Source: Pseudomonas sp. R76 (lineage in GTDB: Bacteria; Pseudomonadota; Gammaproteobacteria; Pseudomonadales; Pseudomonadaceae). Taken from it: DNA of 64,000 nucleotides. Both the position numbers and the translations under genes were made by a program. Under the pieces are notes generated by a model. The model did no database searches, was not told the DNA's origin, and saw only the letters and a program-made list of their open reading frames with translations. This document shows positions 50,062 through 58,500 of the stretch, piece after piece; position 1 is the first letter of the stretch; the number at the start of each line of letters is the position of its first letter. Location of the stretch: NCBI RefSeq assembly GCF_009834565.1, contig NZ_CP019428.1:372001-436000 (forward strand). The letters are read 5' to 3'.

Positions 50062-50295
50062 ATGGCTATGTCGATTGTACCTATATCCGTAATTTCTGAA
50101 ACTCTCATCGCTGACCTTCTGGTGGAAGCGAGCCCGCGCCTTGAAGCCCCAGAGGCTGAAGCGCAACTGAAAGCCATGGAAACTCTGCTGACGCCAATGC
50201 TTGAGCAAGTTGTCGCTGCATACGCTGCTGCAGCTAAGACCCGAGTGACTGAACGCGCTTTCCGGCGATTCCTAAAAAATCTCGCAGCGGCTTAA
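50062..50295 (+). CDS. Hypothetical protein (77 aa)
   Basis: A 77-residue helical protein, rich in Ala and Glu (residues 30-65), with a basic end (RAFRRFLKNLAAA). AGGAGG lies upstream. No family is recognised. It is followed by another gene after 4 bases, so the two probably form a unit, controlled by the iteron region. Confidence 0.6.
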   Translation: MAMSIVPISVISETLIADLLVEASPRLEAPEAEAQLKAMETLLTPMLEQVVAAYAAAAKTRVTERAFRRFLKNLAAA

Positions 50296-50299
50296 CTCA

Positions 50300-50755
50300 A
50301 TGAGCACTTCTCGGGTGCATCCTCTATACCGCCTAGCAAGTGCTCCGTTGTGCGAGGCTAGCTCTGAGTTACTGGCGGAGTTAGCCTTGATTGTTTGGTT
50401 CGCTGATGATGCAGTAGAAAGTATTCAATACATTTTAAGCAACGACATGGCGGGGTGTACGGGGTTGATGCGCCGCCGGGCGCTATATTTAGTTGATAGG
50501 CTTCGACGCTTTCCATGTATTACTAATGAAAAAGCAACATTGCTTAAAGCGCTTGTGACTTCCAATGATTTTCTGAAGCCTGCTTTTTTCACTAAAAAAG
50601 CAGATCGGCTTTTATCGGGCAGTCGTTTAGAGAGATTGGCGTATGATTGGGGGTTGGAAGATGATGTTGGTCGCCAGATGAAAGATGTGCTTGAGTTGCA
50701 GACAAGACATTATGTTCAGGCTCTTGGGGTAAAAAATGGTTATGCAGATGATTAG
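50300..50755 (+). CDS. Hypothetical protein (151 aa)
   Basis: A 151-residue protein with three Cys in its first 100 residues, mostly helical, with no signal or membrane segment and no recognised domain. Codons are AT-rich in the second half. It is probably translated by coupling to the 77-aa gene. A candidate replication or mobilisation accessory by position only. Confidence 0.55.
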   Translation: MSTSRVHPLYRLASAPLCEASSELLAELALIVWFADDAVESIQYILSNDMAGCTGLMRRRALYLVDRLRRFPCITNEKATLLKALVTSNDFLKPAFFTKKADRLLSGSRLERLAYDWGLEDDVGRQMKDVLELQTRHYVQALGVKNGYADD

Positions 50756-50824
50756 TCGGTTTTGGTTTTCAAATTAGGATTTTCTTTTAGTTTGCTTTTA
50801 AACTGTTCCTGGTTCTTTGGGTTG

Positions 50825-50847
50825 CAGGCTCGTTTTTTGCGAGCCTG
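50825..50847. other. Hairpin between convergent genes
   Basis: CAGGCTCG pairs with CGAGCCTG across TTTTTTG. It lies between the 151-aa gene and the membrane gene on the other strand. No T-tract follows, so terminator activity is unsure. Confidence 0.4.
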
Positions 50848-50866
50848 GGATTTATGTGGCCTTGGT

Positions 50867-51319
50867 CTAGGAGTTGTATTTGCCAAATTCTTTTCGTTGG
50901 ATAAGTGTTGCTTTTACCACGAAAAGTAGCGCAATTCCTATGTATAGCACTAGATATACGAAATTCTGGAAGTTTGGTACTGGGGTGTTTATTTGTCCTC
51001 TGGATTTTAGTATTGATATTGTTAATAGTACTGTGCTAAATACGACGCCTACTAAAGCTCCAATAACTAAAATTTCCCTTTGTCTCTTGTCGAACGGATT
51101 GTCTTGATGGAATGCGCTTATTCCGTCTCGTAGCGCTGCACAAAATAGTGCAAGGCAGGCGAACGGCCATGCAGATAACGACTTTATCTCTTCTTGACTG
51201 CCTCCGAAGGACATTATTACAAGTATCCAGACTGCTACAGGTAAAAGAACAAAGACGGTTTCATAGATGGCCTTCATGGTTGTGGAGAAGTACATTGAGT
51301 ATTTATTCTGTTCTGGCAT
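50867..51319 (-). CDS. Four-helix membrane protein downstream of the integrase
   Basis: A 150-residue protein with four membrane helices (FVLLPVAVWILVIMSF; WPFACLALFCAALRDGI; VIGALVGVVFSTVLLTISIL; FVYLVLYIGIALLFVVKA). The ATG at 51319 begins one base after the integrase TAG, so it may be translated by re-initiation; a start at 51370 inside the integrase is also open. No family is recognised. As the last gene of the integrase transcript it is positioned as cargo; membrane proteins here often act in exclusion or defence, but this is inference. Confidence 0.6.
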   Translation of the reverse strand: MPEQNKYSMYFSTTMKAIYETVFVLLPVAVWILVIMSFGGSQEEIKSLSAWPFACLALFCAALRDGISAFHQDNPFDKRQREILVIGALVGVVFSTVLLTISILKSRGQINTPVPNFQNFVYLVLYIGIALLFVVKATLIQRKEFGKYNS

Positions 51320-51320
51320 T

Positions 51321-52439
51321 CTATTGCTCAATTTTGAATTGTTGGGTTGTTCTTTCTGAGGCTTGGTCAAGGAGTTCTACTAATTCATCTGACCTCAAGT
51401 GCGTATAGCGTTTTAGCATCTGCATTGATTTGTGCCCACTTATTGCTGCTACTTGCTGGTCTGAGAACTTACCAGTCTCAACAAGGCAGCTCACCGCCTC
51501 ATGACGAAGATCGTGAAAACGAAAATCCGCCATACCGAGTTTCTTCTTCATGTTGTTCCAGACCTTGGAAAACACATATGGGCGTCGCTTGTCATCCTTA
51601 CCTGGTTCGCCAAAGAAAACTAAGTCCGTGTCGGTCGGCCGCGCAGGGTTATCCATCGCCTCGGTAATCGCAGCTGTCGCCAGAGTGCTGAGAGGTACAG
51701 AGCGGTGCTCACCATTTTTGGTGTCTGAGAGCGTCACTACGCGCTTTTTGAGGTTGACTTGGTGGCGACGCAGTGTCGTGATCTCTGAAGAGCGCATACC
51801 GGTTTCTAGGGCGATTCTGACGATCCAGCCGAGCATGGGGTTGTGATAGGCGTTTACGGCTTTGAGAAGGCGTATTTTTTCCTCTGGAGCGAGGCGTCTA
51901 TTCCTTCCTGGTCCAGGACTTGGCTTGCGGATGTTTGCTACCGGATTTTGTGGAAGGCCGATACGCCACTCTTGAATGGCTACTGTGAACAGATTGCTGA
52001 GTAGAGCGAGCTCAAGGCGCACCGTGTTCGCGCTGACGTTCCCGGGGATGATCAGGCTATCTTTCTTGAGCTTCGTGCGTACAGGCTCGTTCAATCGCTT
52101 GTCGCGGTAGCCGGCGACGATATCTGGAGTTAATGCGGCGAGTGAGTATTTTCCCAGAAGACGGATTAGCGGTTCGGCCTTGGTCTTCTCGGCTTTTTGA
52201 GTAGAGGCTTTTTTGGAGGGGGTGACTTCGAGGAGGTAGCGACGCAGGGCGGCTTCTAAAGTCATTTTTTCTGAGAGGGTGCGACGGACGTACATCCCGC
52301 GGACCATTTCGTCCTCGGTGCTACGAGCCCAGTCTTCGGCATCACGTTTGGTTCGGAAGGTCTTGGAAGCTGTAGGCCATCCTTGCTTACGGATGATTGC
52401 TTTCCATGTTGCTGAGGGAGTCTTTACTATTGTCGCCAT
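51321..52439 (-). CDS. Tyrosine integrase (Rci-like)
   Basis: A 372-residue site-specific integrase. The catalytic residues are in ALETGMRSSEI (Arg), RFHDLRHEAVS (H-x-x-R), AAISGHKSMQMLKRYTHLR (H, Tyr nucleophile). The core NTVRLELALLSNLFTVAIQEW and ISGHKSMQMLKRYTHL are close, from memory, to the R64 shufflon recombinase Rci. It lies 96 bp from attR at the intact tRNA-Phe, with its start toward the tRNA, the normal layout for a tRNA-specific integrase. It most likely catalyses integration of the element. Confidence 0.93.
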   Translation of the reverse strand: MATIVKTPSATWKAIIRKQGWPTASKTFRTKRDAEDWARSTEDEMVRGMYVRRTLSEKMTLEAALRRYLLEVTPSKKASTQKAEKTKAEPLIRLLGKYSLAALTPDIVAGYRDKRLNEPVRTKLKKDSLIIPGNVSANTVRLELALLSNLFTVAIQEWRIGLPQNPVANIRKPSPGPGRNRRLAPEEKIRLLKAVNAYHNPMLGWIVRIALETGMRSSEITTLRRHQVNLKKRVVTLSDTKNGEHRSVPLSTLATAAITEAMDNPARPTDTDLVFFGEPGKDDKRRPYVFSKVWNNMKKKLGMADFRFHDLRHEAVSCLVETGKFSDQQVAAISGHKSMQMLKRYTHLRSDELVELLDQASERTTQQFKIEQ

Positions 52440-52467
52440 CGCTGTCTCCAGAGCTTACGTATCGGCA

Positions 52468-52485
52468 CTGTACCGAAACTGTACC
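52468..52485. other. Candidate integrase arm-binding sites, right end
   Basis: Two copies of CTGTACC, 11 bases apart (52468-52474, 52479-52485), between the integrase start and attR. The same heptamer is at the left end (40772). See the left-end entry. Confidence 0.4.
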
Positions 52486-52530
52486 TCTGGAGCGAGGGAC
52501 TAAAGGCTTAGTGTTGCGCTAAGCCTTGAA

Positions 52531-52581
52531 ATTAGTGGTGCCCAGAGACGGAATCGAACCGCCGACACGGGGATTTTCAAT
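52531..52581. repeat. attR: 51-bp duplication in tRNA-Phe
   Basis: Identical to 40601-40651. It covers the 3' part of the intact tRNA-Phe gene up to the anticodon arm, plus 5 bases beyond the CCA. The tRNA is thus restored by the element's own sequence. Confidence 0.95.
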
Positions 52582-52611
52582 CCCCTGCTCTACCGACTGA
52601 GCTATCTGGGC
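52536..52611 (-). tRNA. tRNA-Phe (anticodon GAA)
   Basis: A 76-nt tRNA with encoded CCA. On the minus strand it starts GCCCAGATAGCTCAGTCGG, the anticodon arm is GGGGATTGAAAATCCCC (anticodon GAA) and the T-arm contains GGTTCGATTCC. Its 3' half coincides with attR, so its downstream sequence and terminator now come from the mobile element; a hairpin AAGGCTTAG/CTAAGCCTT (52504-52528) lies just after it. Confidence 0.97.
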
Positions 52612-52714
52612 AACGGGGCGCATTAAACGGGTTTTTCAGGGGGTCGTCAAGCAAGTTTTCAAAAAATATTTAATTATTACCGTCGCTTACGTGCCGACCC
52701 CGAATTTTGATCAA

Positions 52715-52987
52715 TTATTGAGCAGGCGGCACGTAGCCGTCGGCCTTGGCGTAATCCTCGCCGGAAAAGAACTTGTCCATCTCGCCCGCCAGGTATTTAC
52801 GATCTTCGGCGTTCATCATGTTCAGGCGTTTTTCGTTGATCAGCAGGGTCTGGTGTTTCAGCCAATCACCCCAGGCTTGGGCGGATATGTGTTCGAAAAT
52901 GTCCTGGCCCTTGGCACCTGGGTACGGAGGGCGATCCAGGCCTGGCAATTCTTCTTTGTACTTGCGGCACATTACGGTGCGGGTCAT
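52715..52987 (-). CDS. yggX: YggX, Fe(II)-trafficking / oxidative damage protection protein
   Basis: A 90-residue protein beginning [17 protein letters not shown], the YggX signature, with a conserved Cys at position 7. It protects Fe-S proteins from oxidative damage and is associated with iron handling. Its start overlaps the mutY stop (ATGA), the usual order in gamma-proteobacteria. MutY itself is an Fe-S enzyme. Confidence 0.96.
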   Translation of the reverse strand: MTRTVMCRKYKEELPGLDRPPYPGAKGQDIFEHISAQAWGDWLKHQTLLINEKRLNMMNAEDRKYLAGEMDKFFSGEDYAKADGYVPPAQ

Positions 52988-54051
52988 GACGGAACTCCTG
53001 CGTTCAATACTTCAGCCGCGCGCTTCAGCAGTTTTTTCACCGGGGCGGCAAGGCCCAGGCGCGGCGGGGTGGCGAGGTTATACCAGAGCCAGTCGGCCTC
53101 GGCCACGTGATGGGCGGATTCCTCGACCTGGACCAGCCAGGGTTCGATGGCCAGCTGGAAATGGCTGAAGGTGTGGACCAGCCCCGGCAGTTCATGCGGT
53201 TTGCCCAGTTCGAGCGCGTGCTGGTTAGCCAGGTGTTCCAGGTCTTGCAGGTCATCGAGCTCCGGCAAGCTCCACAAACCGCCCCACAGGCCCGTGGAGG
53301 GGCGACGGTAAAGCAGAATCGCGCCCTCGGCATTGGCCAGCATCGGCATCAGCGTGCGCTTTTGCGGGATGGTCTTGCGCGGCTTGGGGATCGGATAGCG
53401 CGTCTCCAGGCCGAGCATGTGGGCTTCGCAGCCTTTTTCCAGCGGGCACAGCAGGCATTTGGGTTTGCTGCGGGTGCAGAGCGTGGCGCCCATGTCCATC
53501 ATCGCCTGGGTGTAGGCGTTGACGCGATCGTGTGGCGTGAAGCGTTCTGCGGTCGCCCAAAGCTGCTTGGCGACCTTGGGCTCGCCTGGGTAACCCTCTT
53601 GCGCGGTAAAGCGCGCCAACACGCGCTTGACGTTGCCATCGAGAATCGGCGCACGCAGGCCCATGCTAAGGCTGGCGATTGCGCCGGCGGTGGACAAACC
53701 AATGCCGGGCAATTCAGTGAGTTTTTCGACGTCCTTGGGAAACTCGCCGCCGTATTCGGCGACGACGATTTTGGCGGTCTTCTGCAGGTTGCGTGCGCGG
53801 GTGTAGTAACCCAGGCCGGTCCACAGGTGCAGCACTTCATCTTCCGGCGCAGCGGCCAGGGCTTCGACCGTCGGCAGCGAGGCCATGAAGCGGTCGAAGT
53901 AATTCAATACCGTGCTGACCTGGGTCTGTTGCAGCATGATCTCCGACACCCACACCCGGTAAGGCGTGATGCCCTGTTGCCAAGGCAGGTCATGGCGACC
54001 GTGGCGGTCGTACCAGTCCAGTACCGCCTGCGAAAACTGCTCGTTTCTCAT
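52984..54051 (-). CDS. mutY: MutY, adenine DNA glycosylase
   Basis: A 355-residue glycosylase that removes A mispaired with 8-oxoG. It has the helix-hairpin-helix GPG-type motif ([13 protein letters not shown]), catalytic Asp in the following helix region, the Fe-S cluster Cys pattern C-x6-C-x2-C-x5-C ([17 protein letters not shown]) and a C-terminal Nudix-like 8-oxoG recognition domain ([20 protein letters not shown]). The ends overlap both neighbours by ATGA, so asmA-mutY-yggX form one operon. Confidence 0.97.
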   Translation of the reverse strand: MRNEQFSQAVLDWYDRHGRHDLPWQQGITPYRVWVSEIMLQQTQVSTVLNYFDRFMASLPTVEALAAAPEDEVLHLWTGLGYYTRARNLQKTAKIVVAEYGGEFPKDVEKLTELPGIGLSTAGAIASLSMGLRAPILDGNVKRVLARFTAQEGYPGEPKVAKQLWATAERFTPHDRVNAYTQAMMDMGATLCTRSKPKCLLCPLEKGCEAHMLGLETRYPIPKPRKTIPQKRTLMPMLANAEGAILLYRRPSTGLWGGLWSLPELDDLQDLEHLANQHALELGKPHELPGLVHTFSHFQLAIEPWLVQVEESAHHVAEADWLWYNLATPPRLGLAAPVKKLLKRAAEVLNAGVPS

Positions 54052-56258
54052 CGCTTGAACAGGCCCTTCAGAGCGTCTTTCAACTGTGGGTTGACCTTGT
54101 CGAGCTTCTCTTCAAGTTTATCGCTGAGCTTGTTGCCGGCCGCCTTGATGGCGACTTGGGTCAAGCCATCCTTGTCCAGGCGGCAGGCCTTGGCGCCCAG
54201 TTCCAGCGGGCCACGGCAGCGCAGCGGCACTTCGATGCCCTGGAAGTTGGAGCCGACCTGGCAAGCCGGGTCCGGCACGTCGCGCTTGTCGCCTTCGACG
54301 ATGATGCCGACGCGGTAGTCCATGCCCAGCACGCGCAGGTCGACGTCACCGTTGCCGTTGACCGTCAGGCCGGGGATGCGCACTTTCAGGTCGGGGTTGC
54401 TGGCCACGCCGTTACGGAAGGTCAAGTTGCCGCGCAGTTCCTGGAACGGCGTGTCCTTGCCCTGCGGCGTGCTGCTCAGGGTCTTGCGGTTGAGCAGGGC
54501 GATGCCGGTGCACAGTTGCTGTTCGAGGTTGGCATTGAGCAGCATGCCGTTATTGATCACGAAGCTGGCGGTGCCGTTGAGGCTATCGATCAGTGCCTTC
54601 TGGCTGTTGCCACGGCCGTTGAGGTTGCTGTCCAGGGTGACCTGGCCTTTCACCGGCGGGTTTTGCCCCTGGGCTTGCAGGATTCGCTCAACCGGCACTT
54701 GCTTGATGTGGGTTTGCAGCGCCAGCACCGGGATGTCCTGGCGCACATCGAGCGTGCCGTTGGCCTGGAAGGTGCCGTTGTAGAGGCCGCCGCTCAGGGT
54801 GTCGAGCTTGAGTTGGCCGTCGATGCCGGACGCTTTAAGTGCGGCATTCTGGATCGGCAGTTTGCTCAGGGTCAGTTGGCCGAAGGCCAGGTCGGCATTC
54901 ACGTCCAAGGTGCGCAGGCGCGTCAATGGCAGCAGTTTGTCGGTGCTCCACGCGCCTTTGGTCGGTGCATCCGGCAGTGGTGTGGTGCCACCGGCGGCCA
55001 TCGCGCCCGCTTCGCTGTTCTGCACTTCGGCCTGGCGTGCGGCGGCCGCACCTTTGGCGGTCTCGGACTTGGCCGGCAGGTAGTCGTCGGCGTTGAAGGT
55101 GTCGCCTTTGAGCTGCACGCGCAGGGCTTGCTTGGCGAAATCTTCGACAGCAATGCGACCGGTGAAGGTGCTGCTGTCGAGTTTCAAGTTCAGGTCTTCC
55201 AGCGCCACGCTGGTAGGCGTGCCCTTGAGGCGGCTGACCAGTTCGACTTTGCTCAGGCTGCCTGCGGCCATCGGCGGCAGCGGGTGGCCGACGCTGTCGA
55301 GGAACTTGGCCAGGTCAAACTGGGCAATGGACAGGGCGCCACTGAGCTGCGGGGTTTTGTCCAGGTCATTGACCTTCAGTTCGCCCAGGGCGCGCAGCTG
55401 GTTGGCGGAGAGCTTGAGGTTGGTCCACTCGGCAATGTTGGCCGCCTGGTCCACCAGCAATTGACCTTGGGTGGAGAAGGTCACGGTCTTGCCTTGCAGC
55501 GGCTCGCCGGTGGCTTCGCCGCTGAGCTTCATGTCTTCGAACTGGTAGCGCTTGAGGGCGCGCTGAATGCGCAGGTTGCCATTAAGCTCGGTCTTGACTC
55601 GCATCAGCGGCTGGTTGCTGCCCAGGAACGCGGTGAGTTTGAGCGGAATGCTCGCGCCTTCATGCACAGCGCCGGCGCTCAGTTGAATGCTTTCGGCGCT
55701 GTACTGCTTGCCGGTTTGCTCGTCGTTGTATTCAACGCGGGCGTTGTTGATGGTCAGGCTGTCGATGTCCAGGCGGATCGGCTTTGGCGGCTTCTCGGGT
55801 TCCGGCTCGGCGGGCTGCTGCGCCGCAGCGGGGGCGCCGGCGGTGGTTTCGGTCACATTCTTGCCGATGTCTTCCCAGTTGCCGTGGCCTTGCTTGTCAC
55901 GGTTAAGGCGCAGGTTCAGGCCTTCGACACGCACGTCGCTCATCTGCACTTCGCGGCGCAACAGCGGCAGCACGCGCACCGACAGGCCAAGCATCTGCAG
56001 GTCGGCAAACGGTTGGGTAGGGTTGGTCATGGTCGCGACGCTGGCTTCGTGCAATTCCAGGCCCAGCCAGGGGAACAGGCTCCAACCGATATCGCCATTG
56101 AGCGTCAGCTCGATGTGGGCCTTGTCGCGGGCAATCTGGCGAATCTCGTCTTTGTAATCGTTGGGATCGAAGAGGTGGGTCAGGGCAAAGCCCAGGGCCA
56201 CAATGATCAGCAACAGCCCGAGAAGTACCAGACCCAGGATTTTGCCGAACGCTTTCAT
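54048..56258 (-). CDS. asmA: AsmA-family envelope protein
   Basis: A 736-residue AsmA protein: N-terminal membrane helix (ILGLVLLGLLLIIVALGFAL), then long beta-rich repeats as in the bridge-like AsmA/TamB family that carries lipids between the inner and outer membrane; DVRVEGLNLRLNRDKQGHGNWEDI is typical. A Pro/Glu-rich linker lies near residue 150. The ATG at 56258 is chosen because it puts the membrane helix at the start; an earlier in-frame start is 9 codons upstream. First gene of the asmA-mutY-yggX operon. Confidence 0.9.
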   Translation of the reverse strand: MKAFGKILGLVLLGLLLIIVALGFALTHLFDPNDYKDEIRQIARDKAHIELTLNGDIGWSLFPWLGLELHEASVATMTNPTQPFADLQMLGLSVRVLPLLRREVQMSDVRVEGLNLRLNRDKQGHGNWEDIGKNVTETTAGAPAAAQQPAEPEPEKPPKPIRLDIDSLTINNARVEYNDEQTGKQYSAESIQLSAGAVHEGASIPLKLTAFLGSNQPLMRVKTELNGNLRIQRALKRYQFEDMKLSGEATGEPLQGKTVTFSTQGQLLVDQAANIAEWTNLKLSANQLRALGELKVNDLDKTPQLSGALSIAQFDLAKFLDSVGHPLPPMAAGSLSKVELVSRLKGTPTSVALEDLNLKLDSSTFTGRIAVEDFAKQALRVQLKGDTFNADDYLPAKSETAKGAAAARQAEVQNSEAGAMAAGGTTPLPDAPTKGAWSTDKLLPLTRLRTLDVNADLAFGQLTLSKLPIQNAALKASGIDGQLKLDTLSGGLYNGTFQANGTLDVRQDIPVLALQTHIKQVPVERILQAQGQNPPVKGQVTLDSNLNGRGNSQKALIDSLNGTASFVINNGMLLNANLEQQLCTGIALLNRKTLSSTPQGKDTPFQELRGNLTFRNGVASNPDLKVRIPGLTVNGNGDVDLRVLGMDYRVGIIVEGDKRDVPDPACQVGSNFQGIEVPLRCRGPLELGAKACRLDKDGLTQVAIKAAGNKLSDKLEEKLDKVNPQLKDALKGLFKR

Positions 56259-56352
56259 GGGCGAGTCCTTGTATGTCGATTTCAAAATTTAGCCGCAGAG
56301 TATAACGCCCGACGGCCTGCGTCAGTTCACGCATCGTTACATTGTATCCAGC

Positions 56353-56377
56353 GTCGGCAAAATCGGATTTTGCCGAC
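56353..56377. promoter_or_regulatory. 25-bp perfect palindrome between divergent promoters
   Basis: GTCGGCAAAATC-G-GATTTTGCCGAC is an uninterrupted inverted repeat of 12 bp arms about a single base. It is 95 bp upstream of asmA and 208 bp upstream of the MFS gene. There is no T-tract, so it is not a terminator; it is probably a dimeric regulator site. No regulator gene is adjacent. The other bases in this 326-bp gap show nothing else supported. Confidence 0.5.
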
Positions 56378-56584
56378 GAACAAATCAGATTGCGTGAAAA
56401 AGGTGATATCAGTTTGGTTTTTCTGTCATCCACTGGTGCTAATCTGCGCGGGTTCGTCTGTCGTCTGCGACACAGCGTCGCGCTCAAAAGGAGCTTTACT
56501 CAACAACAACGGCCAACGCTTTGCGTGCAAGGCCGAGGGAGAGAGCGCCTGACGGACACATACTAATAACTGGGGGAAACACCA

Positions 56585-58246
56585 ATGAGCACAAGCACTG
56601 CGGCTGGCAATACTGCCGCACAGCCTGCGTTCCTGTCCAAGGAGCGCATTATCGCCAAGCCGGGGTTCAACCGCTGGCTGGTTCCACCGGCCGCCCTGGC
56701 CATCCACCTCTGCATCGGCATGGCCTACGGCTTCTCGGTGTTTTGGCTGCCACTGTCCAAGGCGCTGGGTATCACCGCACCGGTTGCCTGTGCACCGGAC
56801 ATGAGCTTTATCGCGCAAGTCTTCTCGTCCCAGTGCGACTGGCCCATCTCCATGCTGGGCTGGATCTACACCCTGTTCTTCATCTTCCTGGGCTGCTCGG
56901 CAGCGATCTGGGGCGGCTGGCTGGAACATGCCGGGCCACGTAAAGCCGGCGTTGTATCGGCCTTGTGCTGGTGCGGCGGCCTGTTGATCTCGGCGTTGGG
57001 CGTTTACACCCACCAGATCTGGCTGATGTGGATCGGCTCTGGAGTGATTGGCGGTATCGGCCTGGGCCTGGGCTACATCTCGCCCGTGTCGACCCTGATC
57101 AAGTGGTTCCCGGACAAGCGCGGCATGGCCACCGGCATGGCGATCATGGGCTTCGGCGGCGGCGCAATGGTGGGTGCACCGTTGGCTGCAGCGCTGATGG
57201 GCCACTTCGCTTCGCCGACAAGCGTGGGCGTATGGCAGAGCTTCGTGGTCATGGCCGTGATCTACTTCGTGTTCATGATTGGTGGCGCACTGTCCTACCG
57301 CGTTCCGCCGACCGGCTGGAAGCCTGAGGGCTGGACCGCCCCGGCGAAAAAAGCCAATAACGCGATGATCACTCATCGTCACGTGCACGTGAACGTGGCC
57401 TGGAAAACCCCGCAATTCCGTCTGGTGTGGCTGGTGCTGTGCCTGAACGTATCGGCCGGTATCGGCATCCTCGGCATGGCGTCGCCGCTGCTGCAGGAAG
57501 TGTTCGGTGGCAAGTTGCTGGGTAATGGTCTGACGTTTGGCCAACTGGATGCCGGTCAACTGGCGTCTATTGCTGCAATCGCGGCCGGGTTCACCGGTTT
57601 GCTCAGCCTGTTCAACATTGGTGGCCGGTTCTTCTGGGCGTCGTTCTCCGATTACCTGGGCCGTAAAAATACCTACTTCGTGTTCTTCGCCCTGGGCTTT
57701 GCCCTGTACGCGCTGATTCCGAACCTGGGACACCTGGGCAACGTTGCGCTGTTTGTGGCCGCGTTCTGCATCATCCTGTCGATGTACGGCGGTGGTTTTG
57801 CGACGGTCCCGGCCTACCTGGCGGACCTGTTCGGTACGCAAATGGTCGGCGCGATCCACGGTCGCCTGTTGACCGCTTGGGCGGCGGCGGGCGTGCTTGG
57901 TCCGGTGTTGGTGAACTACCTGCGTGAGTATCAGCTGAGCATTGGCGTTCCGCGCGCTGCGGCTTACGACATCACCTTGTACATCCTCGCAGGCCTGCTG
58001 GTGCTGGGCTTCATCTGCAACCTGCTGGTTCGCCCGGTGGCCGACAAGTACTTCATGACCGATGCGCAGCTGGCTGCCGAACAGGCGCTGGGTCACGACA
58101 AAGGGGCTGACGCCACGACTTCTCTGGAGTGGAAAGCCTCGTCCGGCAGCGTGCCAATGGCGATCGCTGCCTGGCTGGTAGTGGGTATTCCGTTGGCGTG
58201 GGGCGTGTGGGTCACCCTGCAGAAAACCGCAGTATTGTTCCACTAA
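56585..58246 (+). CDS. OFA-type MFS transporter (oxalate/formate family)
   Basis: A 553-residue major-facilitator protein with 12 helices and a longer-than-usual loop around residues 250-300. FPDKRGMATGMAIMGFGGGAMVGAP corresponds to the conserved helix 4-5 region of the oxalate/formate antiporter (OFA/YhjX) subfamily. It is membrane-located. GGGGGAAAC lies before the ATG. Substrate is likely a small carboxylate such as oxalate, formate or pyruvate, but is not provable here. Confidence 0.83.
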   Translation: MSTSTAAGNTAAQPAFLSKERIIAKPGFNRWLVPPAALAIHLCIGMAYGFSVFWLPLSKALGITAPVACAPDMSFIAQVFSSQCDWPISMLGWIYTLFFIFLGCSAAIWGGWLEHAGPRKAGVVSALCWCGGLLISALGVYTHQIWLMWIGSGVIGGIGLGLGYISPVSTLIKWFPDKRGMATGMAIMGFGGGAMVGAPLAAALMGHFASPTSVGVWQSFVVMAVIYFVFMIGGALSYRVPPTGWKPEGWTAPAKKANNAMITHRHVHVNVAWKTPQFRLVWLVLCLNVSAGIGILGMASPLLQEVFGGKLLGNGLTFGQLDAGQLASIAAIAAGFTGLLSLFNIGGRFFWASFSDYLGRKNTYFVFFALGFALYALIPNLGHLGNVALFVAAFCIILSMYGGGFATVPAYLADLFGTQMVGAIHGRLLTAWAAAGVLGPVLVNYLREYQLSIGVPRAAAYDITLYILAGLLVLGFICNLLVRPVADKYFMTDAQLAAEQALGHDKGADATTSLEWKASSGSVPMAIAAWLVVGIPLAWGVWVTLQKTAVLFH

Positions 58247-58260
58247 CACCGCGTAACCCT

Positions 58261-58380
58261 TGTGGGATCGGGCTTGTGTGGGAGCGGGCTTGCTCGCGAA
58301 TGCGATGGATCAGTCAGCACATGTATTGGCTGACACACCGCTTTCGCGAGCAAGCCCGCTCCCACAAGCCAGCTCCCACA
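58261..58380. repeat. Nested REPIN
   Basis: An inverted REP pair (core GTGGGAGCGGGCTTGCTCGCG at 58278 and 58345 onwards) with partial further REP copies on both outer sides (GTGGGATCGGGCTTG at 58262, CAAGCCAGCTCCCACAC at 58366). The region lies between the MFS gene and hisB. Confidence 0.83.
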
Positions 58381-58433
58381 CTTGTATGCACATGTCTATC
58401 CCCGACACTCCATCAGTCTTATCCCCTTCGATG

Positions 58434-58462
58434 TTTCTGTTTGGCGCCCGCGCCCCTATAAT
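58434..58462 (+). promoter_or_regulatory. Promoter of the his cluster
   Basis: A consensus -10 TATAAT lies at 58457-58462 with a weak -35 (TTTCTG at 58434-58439, 17-bp spacer). Transcription would start about 30 bp before hisB. Confidence 0.5.
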
Positions 58463-58500
58463 GGCTGCCTTTTTCGCCCAATGATTTTGCGGAGCTGGTG

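Larger units (their letters stand above)
40601..52581. mobile_element. 11.93-kb integrative element at tRNA-Phe
   Basis: The element is bounded by 51-bp direct repeats of the tRNA-Phe 3' end, and its integrase gene sits next to the intact tRNA. The gene content is foreign: low GC, AT-rich codon use, genes on both strands. In order it holds: att flank, inverted repeat, Sce7726-like and beta-family genes, membrane/coiled-coil gene, inverted repeat, tyrosine recombinase, repeat cluster, pilV, small gene, traY, small membrane gene, DNA-binding-type gene, iterons, two unknown genes, membrane gene, integrase. It has no relaxase, coupling protein, secretion ATPases or capsid genes, so it is at most mobilizable, not self-transmissible. 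Confidence 0.93.

Noticed and set aside
54156..56552. A 798-codon open frame on the plus strand opposite asmA
   Set aside because: It is a shadow of the AsmA coding frame in GC-rich DNA; the protein has no recognisable motifs, while the minus frame has a membrane helix and AsmA features.
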